A program made the position numbers and the translations under genes. From contig NZ_DIVJ01000003.1 of the NCBI RefSeq assembly GCF_002428305.1, positions 1 through 64,000 of the forward strand: a stretch of 64,000 nucleotides of DNA, given 5' to 3'. This DNA is from Flavobacterium sp. UBA6135. Its GTDB lineage: Bacteria; Bacteroidota; Bacteroidia; Flavobacteriales; Flavobacteriaceae. The notes beneath the pieces were generated by a model. It did not search any database, was not told where the DNA came from, and was given only the letters and a program-made list of their open reading frames with translations. Each line of letters begins with the position of its first letter. The stretch's first letter is position 1. Below are positions 18,109 to 26,157 of the stretch, piece by piece.

Positions 18109-18738
18109 TTAATCGTATTCATAGGAGTCAATAAAAAACTTTAAATTGTATAATTCAAGTACACAATCGTCTTCTAAATCTTCGTTTTTTAGTTGGTCTA
18201 TTTCAATAAAGGATAGGTCATTTGCAAAGGATTTTTCGCCGATTAGGTGTTCGATGTGTGTATAAACTGCTTCTCTAAGTCTTGGGTTGTCTTTGTGGAC
18301 GATGTAGTTTTTTAGCAACACTTTTATTCCTAAATCGGTTGGTTTGTTTGGGTTTTGTAATGGGATGAAATACATTTCGCTTATTCGTAAAGTGATGCCG
18401 TAATATTCTAGTGGTTTGTCGGTGCCGTTTTCATATTTGGTTAGGTTGGTTTCGGGTTGGAGAAAAGCGGTTATTTTCCAACGTTTTATATTTGGAGAAT
18501 GACGAACTAGTAATTTTACTTCTTTGAAAAGATAGGGATTTCCGTTTGCTGTAATGATTATCTCTTCACCGTTTGTTTTGTTTTTGATGATGAGGTCTAG
18601 ATCTTTGTTGTATTGATGTAGTATCTCGATTAGTTTGTCGAAATGGGTTTTTAGTTCTTCTTTTGGGATTTCGTTTAGGAGTAGAAAAACGAAGTTGTTT
18701 TGTTGGAAGTAGTTCCAGAAGTTGGTTATTGTTTTCAT
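18109..18738 (-). CDS. Hypothetical protein of a mobile module
   Basis: The 209-residue protein has no signal peptide or membrane segment and an acidic C-terminus (IDQLKNEDLEDDCVLELYNL). I do not recognise a family. It follows the DnaC-like ATPase gene (38 bases between) and belongs by position to the module of HTH, Rep-like and ATPase genes that ends here. A function in the element's upkeep is only a guess. Confidence 0.6.
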   Translation of the reverse strand: MKTITNFWNYFQQNNFVFLLLNEIPKEELKTHFDKLIEILHQYNKDLDLIIKNKTNGEEIIITANGNPYLFKEVKLLVRHSPNIKRWKITAFLQPETNLTKYENGTDKPLEYYGITLRISEMYFIPLQNPNKPTDLGIKVLLKNYIVHKDNPRLREAVYTHIEHLIGEKSFANDLSFIEIDQLKNEDLEDDCVLELYNLKFFIDSYEYD

Positions 18739-18776
18739 TTTGTTACTTTTTGTTGAAACGCGGATTTACACGAATT

Positions 18777-19400
18777 TTATCTTTTGTCTTGTGCTGTTTT
18801 TTCGAATGCAATTAAATTGACCATCTCACGTAATCTAGAACGAATTCGGTTGCCGTAGTGGGTTTCTATTTCTGAGGCTGATAGGTTTGTGGTGATATGG
18901 GTTTTTAGTTTTTTGGTGATAAATAGATCATATCGGCTTAATATAATTTCAGCCATTACATTGCATTCGTTACCGAAGTATTTTAAGTTATTTTCTGTTC
19001 CTAAATCGTCGAAACAATAGGTTCTTGGTTCGGATTGGTAGAGTTTTCCAATGCTGTATTTGTGAATGATTTGGTAACCATCTTGGATGAATTCAAAGCT
19101 GATGTCTCGACAGGGTTTCACGTAGAATTTGTGTTCGGTTGCTGTTAGGTATTTCATTAGGTTAATTAATGATGTTTTACCGCAACCTATTGGTCCAGAT
19201 AATAATATTCCCTTGTCGAGATTTATTCCGTATTGAAAACATGTTGGTTCATCCTTCAGGAAATAGGCGATTAGTTTGTAAACGATTGGGTAATCGGTTT
19301 CTATTATTTTGAAATGATTACCGTATAGTTCGATGCCTTTGTTTTCTAGCCATATTATGACTTCTGAATAGCTATAATGTGATTTTATATTTTCATTCAT
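18777..19400 (-). CDS. DnaC-like P-loop ATPase
   Basis: From ATG 19400 (MNENIKSHYSYSEVIIWLEN) the protein has 207 residues. Walker A is GPIGCGKTS and Walker B is YCFDDLG. A sensor-like THITTNLSASEIETHYGNRI and an arginine-rich tail (RIRSRLREM) match the DnaC/IstB/DnaA-like helicase-loader group. These proteins load replicative helicases or serve transposition. With the Rep-like gene upstream it probably forms part of a replication or maintenance module carried by mobile elements in Flavobacteria. Confidence 0.78.
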   Translation of the reverse strand: MNENIKSHYSYSEVIIWLENKGIELYGNHFKIIETDYPIVYKLIAYFLKDEPTCFQYGINLDKGILLSGPIGCGKTSLINLMKYLTATEHKFYVKPCRDISFEFIQDGYQIIHKYSIGKLYQSEPRTYCFDDLGTENNLKYFGNECNVMAEIILSRYDLFITKKLKTHITTNLSASEIETHYGNRIRSRLREMVNLIAFEKTAQDKR

Positions 19401-19442
19401 TGGGTTGCTTTTTTGTTCTCTAAAGCGAAGGTTTTGGAACAC

Positions 19443-19620
19443 AGATGACACAGATTAAACGGATTTTCACGGATTTGATAGCTTCGCTATAATGGATTTA
19501 CACGGATTTCATTTGTGCTATTTATAGAATTTTATATTTAACCGCAAAGTCCGCAAAGGTTTACGCAATCCCGAAAGCTTTCAGGACGCTAAGCCCTTCG
19601 ACAGGCTCAGGGTGACAGTT
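19443..19620. repeat. Dispersed Flavobacterium-type repeats
   Basis: Several short repeated phrases lie here: CACAGATTAAACGGATTT, TCACGGATTT and TTTACACGGATTT (also at about 18755 as GCGGATTTACACGAATTT), then AACCGCAAAGTCCGCAAAGG at about 19541, and a palindromic CTTCGACAGGCTCAGGGTGA at about 19588. Related forms recur at 20500-20640. Such non-coding phrases are scattered through flavobacterial genomes. Confidence 0.6.
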
Positions 19621-19624
19621 CAGG

Positions 19625-20458
19625 TTAAAGAGGTTCGGCATAGTTTTTATCGGTTGTTGTGTTAAGGTTTTTTGCTCGATTTGTCGGTGTTGTGTCGGTG
19701 TTGTGGTTGAAATTGACGCTGTTGATTATCCAGTTTCGTGCTGCTGCTTGCCAATCGATCATTGGGATTTTGCCTCCGACTAGCCAACCGACACTGGAGA
19801 AATAATTGAAGAACTTTTGAGCTTCGAGTTCTGGGAAATTGTTTTCTTGGAAATAGGATTTGATTTCATCGATTGTTGGTTGTTTCTTTTCTTCTTTTTT
19901 CGCGGAACTTTTTTCTTCTTTTGATTTTTGATTTTTTAATTGAATATTATTTTTATCTTCAATTTTTTTTGCTTGCTCGTTCAAGTTTGCAACGTTTTTA
20001 TCGTTTGAAATGTTTGTTTTGTTTATATAGTTTATAGAAGGTACTACTGCTTGTTCAGTACTTGTTTCACTACTGGTACAAGACTTGTTTAGAGCTTGTT
20101 CTGAAACAGGTTCAATAAGTGGTTCATTTTTTAGTTTTCTCTCACTTTTTGAAGCTGGTTTTAAATCTTCGGAAAAATTGAATAAAATGACATGACTTCC
20201 TTTGAATGGATTGTAGGATGGCTCGTAATTGATATAACCTAAACTATGTAAGTTCTTCAGGCATTTGTGATAGGTAGCTTTGGAACTGATTTTGCTTATT
20301 CGCATTACCTCATCGCGATTGATACTGATTGGGTTTTTAAAACGGTTGCAATTCCAAAATTGAAATAAGGCCATATAGAGGCTGACATGGGTTGGATTTA
20401 GTGCTTTATCTATTACTACTTTTTCGAAGAAGCCGGTTAGGTGTTTGATGTAGTTCAT
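19625..20458 (-). CDS. Replication-initiation / DnaD-like winged-helix protein
   Basis: Starting at ATG 20458 (MNYIKHLTGFFEKVVIDKAL) gives 277 residues. The N-terminal 100 residues form a winged helix typical of plasmid or phage replication proteins (FWNCNRF... INRDEVMRISKISSKATYHK, then LKNLHSLGYINYEPSYNPFK). A long, low-complexity Lys/Glu/Asn linker follows, then a DnaD-like C-terminal segment (IDEIKSYFQENNFPELEAQK, then WQAAARNWI). It is paired with a helicase-loader-like ATPase downstream. The upstream ATG at 20521 lies in repeat DNA and is rejected. Confidence 0.72.
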   Translation of the reverse strand: MNYIKHLTGFFEKVVIDKALNPTHVSLYMALFQFWNCNRFKNPISINRDEVMRISKISSKATYHKCLKNLHSLGYINYEPSYNPFKGSHVILFNFSEDLKPASKSERKLKNEPLIEPVSEQALNKSCTSSETSTEQAVVPSINYINKTNISNDKNVANLNEQAKKIEDKNNIQLKNQKSKEEKSSAKKEEKKQPTIDEIKSYFQENNFPELEAQKFFNYFSSVGWLVGGKIPMIDWQAAARNWIINSVNFNHNTDTTPTNRAKNLNTTTDKNYAEPL

Positions 20459-20497
20459 TTCGCTAGTGATTAGTGAAGAGTGATTAGTAATTAGTGA

Positions 20498-20636
20498 AAA
20501 GTTTAACCGCAAAGGGCACAAAGTTTTCGCAAGGTTCGCTAAGTTTTTTGATGTAGCTCATTTGGAAGTATTAAGATTGGAGTATTAAGTATTAAGACGA
20601 GAACCTGAAACAAGTTCAGGTTGACAAAGTAGTGGT
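20498..20636. repeat. Dispersed repeats, second cluster
   Basis: AACCGCAAAGGGCACAAAG with TTCGCAAGGTTCGCTAAG at about 20504-20541 is related to the copy near 19541. A palindromic AACCTGAAACAAGTTCAGGTTGA lies at about 20602, with a direct GTGATTAGTGAAGAGTGATTAG run just before. The two clusters flank the Rep-like gene. Confidence 0.55.
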
Positions 20637-20926
20637 TACTTGAAAAGCGTTGGTATTGCGTTTGTTTTGTTGGTGTTTAGTAGTTTATCGATGTCGGCAT
20701 TGTCATAGTAAAGGGTACCGCCGATTTTGGTGTAGGTTAAGGTTCCGTTGATGCGGAGGTTTTGGAGTGTTCCTGGAGAGATGTTTAATAGATTGATGAC
20801 TTCTTTTGATTTGAGCCATTTTTTTGACGTTGCGTTATCTTCAGCTTTTACAATTTTTTTGATATCAGCCAAAAGTTCATTTTTGAATTGATAGAGGTCT
20901 TCTTTTGTAAGGATTTCTAGTGTCAT
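20636..20926 (-). CDS. Helix-turn-helix (HTH_17, excisionase-like) DNA-binding protein
   Basis: This 96-residue protein carries a MerR/Xis-like winged helix: KWLKSKEVINLLNISPGTLQ followed by NLRINGTLTYTKIGGTLYY and the closing NADIDKLL. This is the standard HTH_17 layout found in front of mobilisation or replication genes of Bacteroidetes mobile elements. It is the first gene of the module running to 18109 and may act as an excisionase or a regulator of that module. Confidence 0.82.
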   Translation of the reverse strand: MTLEILTKEDLYQFKNELLADIKKIVKAEDNATSKKWLKSKEVINLLNISPGTLQNLRINGTLTYTKIGGTLYYDNADIDKLLNTNKTNAIPTLFK

Positions 20927-21143
20927 ACGATTTGATTTTAATTAGTATCAATTGTTTTATGATTACAAACTACCCGCTATTTTATTTCATTTTATCCCAA
21001 TGCGTTTCGTAGTACCGATGAAATTTAACATCAAAACATAAAGAAGTCCCGCAGTTGCTGACTCCATTATTTTGATTTGATACTATTTGATTTTTATTCC
21101 AGAATAGAAATGAAATGATTCAGTATTTTCATGTGTATGTGGA

Positions 21144-21190
21144 ATAAAAAAAGCAGTAAACCCCTTGTCTTTATTGGGATTTACTGCTTT
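21144..21190 (-). terminator. Rho-independent terminator for the RteC operon
   Basis: On the minus strand AAAGCAGTAAATCCC pairs with GGGGTTTACTGCTTT across a short loop and is followed by a T run, 21 bases after the RteC stop codon. The stem is about 14 bp with one bulge. Confidence 0.85.
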
Positions 21191-21210
21191 ATATTTTCGT
21201 AGTTACGGAT

Positions 21211-22047
21211 TTACTCCATATCCTCTCGTGCCATTTTTTGTTGTAGATTGAGCGTGAGTTCTTCTAAAAATTTAGTCTTACTACTTTTACGAGCTTTTAT
21301 TTCGGTATATGTTTTATAGACGTTGTCCAATTTTATATTAAAAAAATCTTCAAATGATGAGGTAATCAAATTGATGTCGGCTGCTCCATGATTGATTGCT
21401 CCATTTGAAAATAATGCATAAATCAATTCAGTTAGTGCAGTTTTTGGCCCTGTCCAAACTATTACTTTATGTTTCTTTTCTTCAAAAATATCGGCATCAT
21501 CTACTTTCAAGCGTTTTAAGGCCTGACGGATATAATGTATAAAACGATACATTGCTTTTACCTTAGCCCAAAGCATATCCTGTGCAGTTGAAAATTCCGG
21601 AAACTGATAATAATCTGTCATTGGAGTAAATGGGAAATTATTCCGATGGTTTCGGGTAAAAAACTGATGATCTAAATAACTATATCCCTGTTCCATGTAA
21701 TGCACAAAGTCGGCATTCTTATAAAAGAACTTGTTTATCTTCCGAAGTTCTTTTTGTAAAAATTGTACTTTATAGGTTGTTCCAGCTTTTGGCATTCTCA
21801 ATTCGCAAGACCTTACTTCAGTAAAGAAAATCAACAAACTCATTGGAATCGGTTTATTATTTTTAAAGAAATCAATTTCTTCGGGAACGGTATTAAAATC
21901 TCGTTTGTCCACAATCTCTTTTAAACTAGATAAGGTTTGATTACACAATATGATTCCTTTACTGGATTTATTGAGCATTGTATCGTTCGATTCTAAAATT
22001 TCGTTACAATTTGTATTGAATGCTTCGATTGTCTTCTTGAACATCAT
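21211..22047 (-). CDS. RteC domain protein
   Basis: The 278-residue protein matches the RteC family, known from the tetracycline-inducible excision operon of Bacteroides conjugative transposons. The C-terminal part has the recognisable VWTGPKTALTELIYALFSNG and INHGAADINLITSSFEDFF segments, ending in a helical LEELTLNLQQKMA. RteC of CTnDOT is a DNA-binding protein that activates excision genes. Many flavobacterial homologues are chromosomal and stand beside a PLP-dependent acyltransferase gene, as here (31 bases upstream), so the link to mobility is not certain. Confidence 0.82.
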   Translation of the reverse strand: MMFKKTIEAFNTNCNEILESNDTMLNKSSKGIILCNQTLSSLKEIVDKRDFNTVPEEIDFFKNNKPIPMSLLIFFTEVRSCELRMPKAGTTYKVQFLQKELRKINKFFYKNADFVHYMEQGYSYLDHQFFTRNHRNNFPFTPMTDYYQFPEFSTAQDMLWAKVKAMYRFIHYIRQALKRLKVDDADIFEEKKHKVIVWTGPKTALTELIYALFSNGAINHGAADINLITSSFEDFFNIKLDNVYKTYTEIKARKSSKTKFLEELTLNLQQKMAREDME

Positions 22048-22078
22048 ATAAAAATTAGTTGCACATCGATTTACCGTA

Positions 22079-24505
22079 CTAAGAGATTGACTTATAGTCG
22101 TTTTGTATGGTGTTCATTACTTCCATGGTATAATTATCACGAGCCTGAACATAGGCTATCTTGGGGATAATTTTAGCACCCAATTTTCTTTTTTCGAAAG
22201 AAGCCGAAACTCCAAAATCAATTTGAGGGAAGTTTAGTTCGTTTGCTCTTTTTATGGTTTGAAATAGTAACTGTCTGTACAGATTGAATTCTTTCGCCCA
22301 TTTATAATCCATACCAATAAGTTCCGGTACATAGGTATGATTTTGGTTTTTGTAGCAAAACATCACACCTACTAAAGGAGTGCTCTCTACTGTATTGAGG
22401 TTTAGCAAAATGAATTCCCAATTTGGACATTCATTCATCTTTTCAAAAACCGATTTTGCGTATTGAAATGTATTAATTGCATAGTTATTGTTTTTTACAT
22501 TTTCATACAGTTGATATGTCACTTCCATTTCTGTATCGTTCAAGCTGTCTTTAATTTCAATGGTATAGTGTTTTTCAAAAGGAATAATCTCTTTATTAAA
22601 ATGCTTACGGGAACGTGGAGAAAGCAACTTTGAAAAATCTTCATAATTCTGCCATTTTTCTGCATTATACACACAAGATTCCGGCATGTTAATTTTGAAA
22701 TATCCTTGTTCTTGAATGACTTTATCCCAAGTATTTTTCTCTTCAAAATCTCTTAGAACCAGCATATCTGCTTTTACATCATTGTATTTTTCTTCCAATT
22801 TATCCAAAAGTAATTTTACTGCTTTTTCAGCCAATTCTTCTTCTTGATTGACATAACAATGTTTTCCTTCGGTGAAAAGACATCCCAAGCTAATTACTTT
22901 AGAAGTTAGATGCAATGGATTATTTTTTCGGATTTCTTCGAGCTGTTTGGAAACGGATTCTGTAGCCAACATATCATCTTTCCATATACCATACGTGCCA
23001 AATGTCATTAGCAGTATTTTACCCTTTTTATCTTTAATTGTGTAGTAGAAGAATTCCCAATTATTATATTGGTCTGTACTATTCTTGAAAGCCTTTTCCA
23101 GATATACCAAACCATCCCAATCGAAAATATTATTCTTACCCATCCGATTATTCCAGTCGGATTTGTTAATATCCTTAATCGTGGCTTTTTCTTCCATTAT
23201 GATATCATCCTCTATTTTATTTTCGATAGATAATGCCTCCTCAAGACTTAGTCCGAAAGCCTTTCTCACTTTTTCATCACTATTGTTTGTTTCTTCTAAA
23301 GCTTTTGGGTAATGGTATTTCATTGCCTCTGCCAGTTCTTGAATGTCTTGCTTTTGATTATGACTTGAGAGCGTGATTCTAATTCCAGTATTCTTGATTG
23401 GTACAGCCGGGTAAATCCCTAGATTGAGAAAAAATCCCTCCTTAAATAAACGATGGACAAAATTGTAAGATGATACTGGAGTTCCCATTCCTAAAAAGAA
23501 TACTGGAGAATCATTTTTGGAAATGATGGGTAGATTGCCTTGTGATAGTAATTGATTGAAATACTCAATCTTAGCAGCCAGTTCTTTTTGTCGAATTGTA
23601 ATTTCCGGAGATAAGTGAATATTTGCCGATGCAATTGCCGCTCCGACAGAAGCAGGTTCTAATTGAGCGGAAAAGGTTAACGGACCACCAAAGTTTTTAA
23701 TCTTATCTCGAAGTTTTTGGTTTTTGCATAGCAACGTTGCTCCACTTGCTCCAAAGGTTTTGCTTAATGTTCCAACTACCACAATATTTTCCGGTAGTTT
23801 TTTAATACTATCAAAAACGAATCCCGTGCCGTTTTTTCCTTTCCAACTCATGCCATGGACGTCATCAAAATAAAGGTGTAATTGACTATATTTTTTAGTT
23901 AATTCAATTAATTCCGAAATAGGAGCATAATCTCCAAACATTGAATATACGCCATCAGCCATGTACCAAATCTTATCACATTTAGAAGAAAGCTGTTTTA
24001 TTTTTTCTTCTAACATGTTTAAATTATTGTGTCTAATCATCTCCACTGGAATACCTCTTAGTTTTAATAATTGACAGGCATTCTGTACACTCCAATGCAC
24101 TTGATGATCCATAATTACACCATCTTCATCTCTCAATAATGTTGGAATAATTGCCAAATGCCCCAATGTGCTGTTTTTCGTAATGATAGGTGGAATACCA
24201 TACATCTCTTCGATTTTTGCTTCCAATTCGCTGTAAAGCGGATGCGAAATGTATGATTTAGAGAGTGGGAATTGTGTGCCGTAATCCCTTATTGCCTGAA
24301 TGGCCGCTTCTTTGATTCTATCATCTTGCTCTAAACCTAAGTAGCCCGTCGTTCCAAAATGATACATTTCTTTTCCTTTTATTTGGATCGTTCTGCCTGT
24401 TAGTTTTTTATCTTCTGCATAGAGATGCAAAACGCCTACATTTTTTGCTCCTGATAAAACTTCATCGACTGTATCGATGAAATTATTGTGTTTAATTTTC
24501 GCCAT
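22079..24505 (-). CDS. PLP-dependent alpha-oxoamine synthase-like enzyme fused to a GNAT-like acyltransferase domain
   Basis: This 808-residue protein has two parts. Residues 1-400 form a fold-type I PLP enzyme of the AONS/serine palmitoyltransferase/CqsA group. It has YFDDVHGMSWKGKNGTG (PLP-ring Asp and His) and VVVGTLSKTFGASG with the Schiff-base Lys249. Such enzymes condense an amino acid with an acyl thioester and release CO2. Residues 440-808 resemble a FemAB/GNAT-type N-acyltransferase (SLGCLFTEGKHCYVN, then RQLLFQTIKRANELNFPQID). A fused enzyme could make an acylated amino-ketone lipid or signal. The product is unknown. Confidence 0.8.
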   Translation of the reverse strand: MAKIKHNNFIDTVDEVLSGAKNVGVLHLYAEDKKLTGRTIQIKGKEMYHFGTTGYLGLEQDDRIKEAAIQAIRDYGTQFPLSKSYISHPLYSELEAKIEEMYGIPPIITKNSTLGHLAIIPTLLRDEDGVIMDHQVHWSVQNACQLLKLRGIPVEMIRHNNLNMLEEKIKQLSSKCDKIWYMADGVYSMFGDYAPISELIELTKKYSQLHLYFDDVHGMSWKGKNGTGFVFDSIKKLPENIVVVGTLSKTFGASGATLLCKNQKLRDKIKNFGGPLTFSAQLEPASVGAAIASANIHLSPEITIRQKELAAKIEYFNQLLSQGNLPIISKNDSPVFFLGMGTPVSSYNFVHRLFKEGFFLNLGIYPAVPIKNTGIRITLSSHNQKQDIQELAEAMKYHYPKALEETNNSDEKVRKAFGLSLEEALSIENKIEDDIIMEEKATIKDINKSDWNNRMGKNNIFDWDGLVYLEKAFKNSTDQYNNWEFFYYTIKDKKGKILLMTFGTYGIWKDDMLATESVSKQLEEIRKNNPLHLTSKVISLGCLFTEGKHCYVNQEEELAEKAVKLLLDKLEEKYNDVKADMLVLRDFEEKNTWDKVIQEQGYFKINMPESCVYNAEKWQNYEDFSKLLSPRSRKHFNKEIIPFEKHYTIEIKDSLNDTEMEVTYQLYENVKNNNYAINTFQYAKSVFEKMNECPNWEFILLNLNTVESTPLVGVMFCYKNQNHTYVPELIGMDYKWAKEFNLYRQLLFQTIKRANELNFPQIDFGVSASFEKRKLGAKIIPKIAYVQARDNYTMEVMNTIQNDYKSIS

Positions 24506-24620
24506 TTTTTTGTTGGTTTTGGTTAGTTAATAGATAGCTTTATTAGCAGTTATTTAGATTGAGTTTTTAAATTTCATTATAAAATTTGATATGATTTATA
24601 TTACTTTATTGATTGCTCCG

Positions 24621-24691
24621 TATTTGACAAATTATATTCCCAAATAGACAAGCAATACTGTAATTTTCATCAAATTATCCCAAATTGACAA
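24621..24691. promoter_or_regulatory. Three direct repeats upstream of the 24750 promoter
   Basis: CCCAAATAGACAA (ending 24651) and CCCAAATTGACAA (ending 24691) are 40 bases apart. A related TATTTGACAA ends at 24630, 21 bases before the first. The last copy abuts the TTTG of the promoter for 24750. They may bind a regulator of the divergent genes. Confidence 0.45.
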
Positions 24692-24721
24692 TTTGAATAA
24701 TTAAAATTGTTTCTATTTTTG
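24692..24721 (+). promoter_or_regulatory. Bacteroidetes-type promoter for the 24750 gene
   Basis: TTTG at 24692-24695 and TATTTTTG at 24714-24721, with an 18-base spacer, match the -33/-7 consensus (TTTG, TAnnTTTG). The ATG of the downstream gene lies 28 bases after the -7 box. Confidence 0.65.
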
Positions 24722-24749
24722 TTAAATTTTAACCAACACTACATGAAAC

Positions 24750-25133
24750 ATGATTGCAGCTCATGATTTTTATGAGAATGAATACGCCCTATTTTGGGTT
24801 GAAAATGGCATTCTCTTTTTTGAATATAAACCTGACGTCATTCTTACCTTGAATGTTGCCAAGCGGGTTGTTGCTGACCGCATCCAATTTCAAAATGAAA
24901 AATCTTATCCAGTTCTTTGTGACATAAGAGGCATCATTGACACTGACAAATCAGGTAGAGATTACTTAGCCCAGTCTGGGTCACTATTGACCAAAGCAGT
25001 AGGTTTGATTGTACACCAAAAAGTTTCTATTACCATTAGTACTTTTTACTTACACATTAGCAAACCTACAGTGCCTACCCAGCTGTTTACCAACAAAGAA
25101 GATGCTATTCTGTTTTTAAATAACCACTTATAG
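24750..25133 (+). CDS. Small cytoplasmic protein of unknown function (STAS-like fold likely)
   Basis: The 127-residue protein has an alternating strand-helix pattern: LFWVENGILFFEYKPDVILT, then LNVAKRVVADRIQFQ, SYPVLCDIRGI, a GRDYLAQ turn, and a C-terminal TKEDAILFLNNHL-like helix. This is similar to the STAS/SpoIIAA-like proteins often found beside regulators in Flavobacteria (DUF7793-like). Its stop is followed after 3 bases by the start of the AraC-type regulator, so the two are coupled. A role as a partner of that regulator is an inference. Confidence 0.65.
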   Translation: MIAAHDFYENEYALFWVENGILFFEYKPDVILTLNVAKRVVADRIQFQNEKSYPVLCDIRGIIDTDKSGRDYLAQSGSLLTKAVGLIVHQKVSITISTFYLHISKPTVPTQLFTNKEDAILFLNNHL

Positions 25134-25136
25134 CCT

Positions 25137-26054
25137 ATGAACCAAAAGCACAATCAAGAGCGAATAGTTGCCATGCATCAAATGCTGTTTGAGATGGCAC
25201 GAGGGAATTTCAGTAATCGTATTCCTTTGAGTTCTTATGATGATGAGTTAGAGACCTTGGTTGTTTTAGTTAACATGGTTGCTGAAGAAATGAAAGAATC
25301 CATTTTTCATGCTGGATATGTGAATCCTCATAGCACTTACCGTTTTATAACACAAACTAACTTAGTGTTGGATTCTTTGTTCTATATTAAAAGTTTTAAT
25401 CCTGCTTTTTTGAGCGTTCTAGGTTATGAAAGTCTCGACCTAATTGATCATTCTCTTGAAACATTCTTAACCGACGAATCCTTTCACAAATTAAATTTTG
25501 TAAAAGAAGCTTTTCATGATAATTTTTCGAATCAAACCATGATTCCATTACAGTTTTTGACTAAAGAACAATTGATCTATTCCGTTGATTGTTCCATCAC
25601 CAAATTGTTTAATAGGGATGAAATTATTTTGAGTTTTGTAGTTTCGAATCCACAAAACATGATTGACCCTAAAAACGAAGGAGAACAAGAAAAACAACCC
25701 AATTCAAGAAAAGCGGATGCTCTTTTGACACAAAAAGTTTATGATTATATCCTTGCTCATTTAGATGAACCTTTGCCATCCCTAAAAGACTTATCAAGAC
25801 ATTTTGGCACCAATGAATATAAACTAAAAGATGGTTTCAGGTATTTTTTCAAAACTAGCATCTATAAATTCTATACTGCTGAGCGATTGAAAAGAGCCTA
25901 TCTCATGATTCAACAAACTACGATACCGTTAAAAAACATATCTACCCTTAATGGTTTTACTGACTATCCCAATTTTTCCAAATCGTTTAAAAAACAGTTT
26001 GGAATTTCTCCCAACGAAGTTGGCCGAAACTCAATGAGCAGTACAACTATTTAG
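25137..26054 (+). CDS. AraC-type regulator with HAMP-like and PAS-like N-terminal domains
   Basis: The 305-residue protein begins with a HAMP-like helical stretch (MLFEMARGNFSNRIPLSSYD, then DELETLVVLVNMVAEEM). A PAS-like domain follows (LDSLFYIKSFNPAFLSVLGY, DHSLETFLTDESF), and a C-terminal AraC double HTH (LSRHFGTNEYKLKDGFRYFF, then GFTDYPNFSKSFKKQFGISP). It has no membrane segment. The arrangement resembles cytoplasmic sensor-regulators that sense a small ligand or a protein partner. It is coupled to the small upstream protein and lies before the MauE/DUF6520 genes, which it may control. Confidence 0.8.
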   Translation: MNQKHNQERIVAMHQMLFEMARGNFSNRIPLSSYDDELETLVVLVNMVAEEMKESIFHAGYVNPHSTYRFITQTNLVLDSLFYIKSFNPAFLSVLGYESLDLIDHSLETFLTDESFHKLNFVKEAFHDNFSNQTMIPLQFLTKEQLIYSVDCSITKLFNRDEIILSFVVSNPQNMIDPKNEGEQEKQPNSRKADALLTQKVYDYILAHLDEPLPSLKDLSRHFGTNEYKLKDGFRYFFKTSIYKFYTAERLKRAYLMIQQTTIPLKNISTLNGFTDYPNFSKSFKKQFGISPNEVGRNSMSSTTI

Positions 26055-26157
26055 CTTTTAGTGTATTTAATCCCTTTTGGATAAGTAAGCCTCCCGATAT
26101 CACAAGTGTTTTTAATTTTAAATTATGAATTTTACTCCATAGAATTAAAACTATTGA

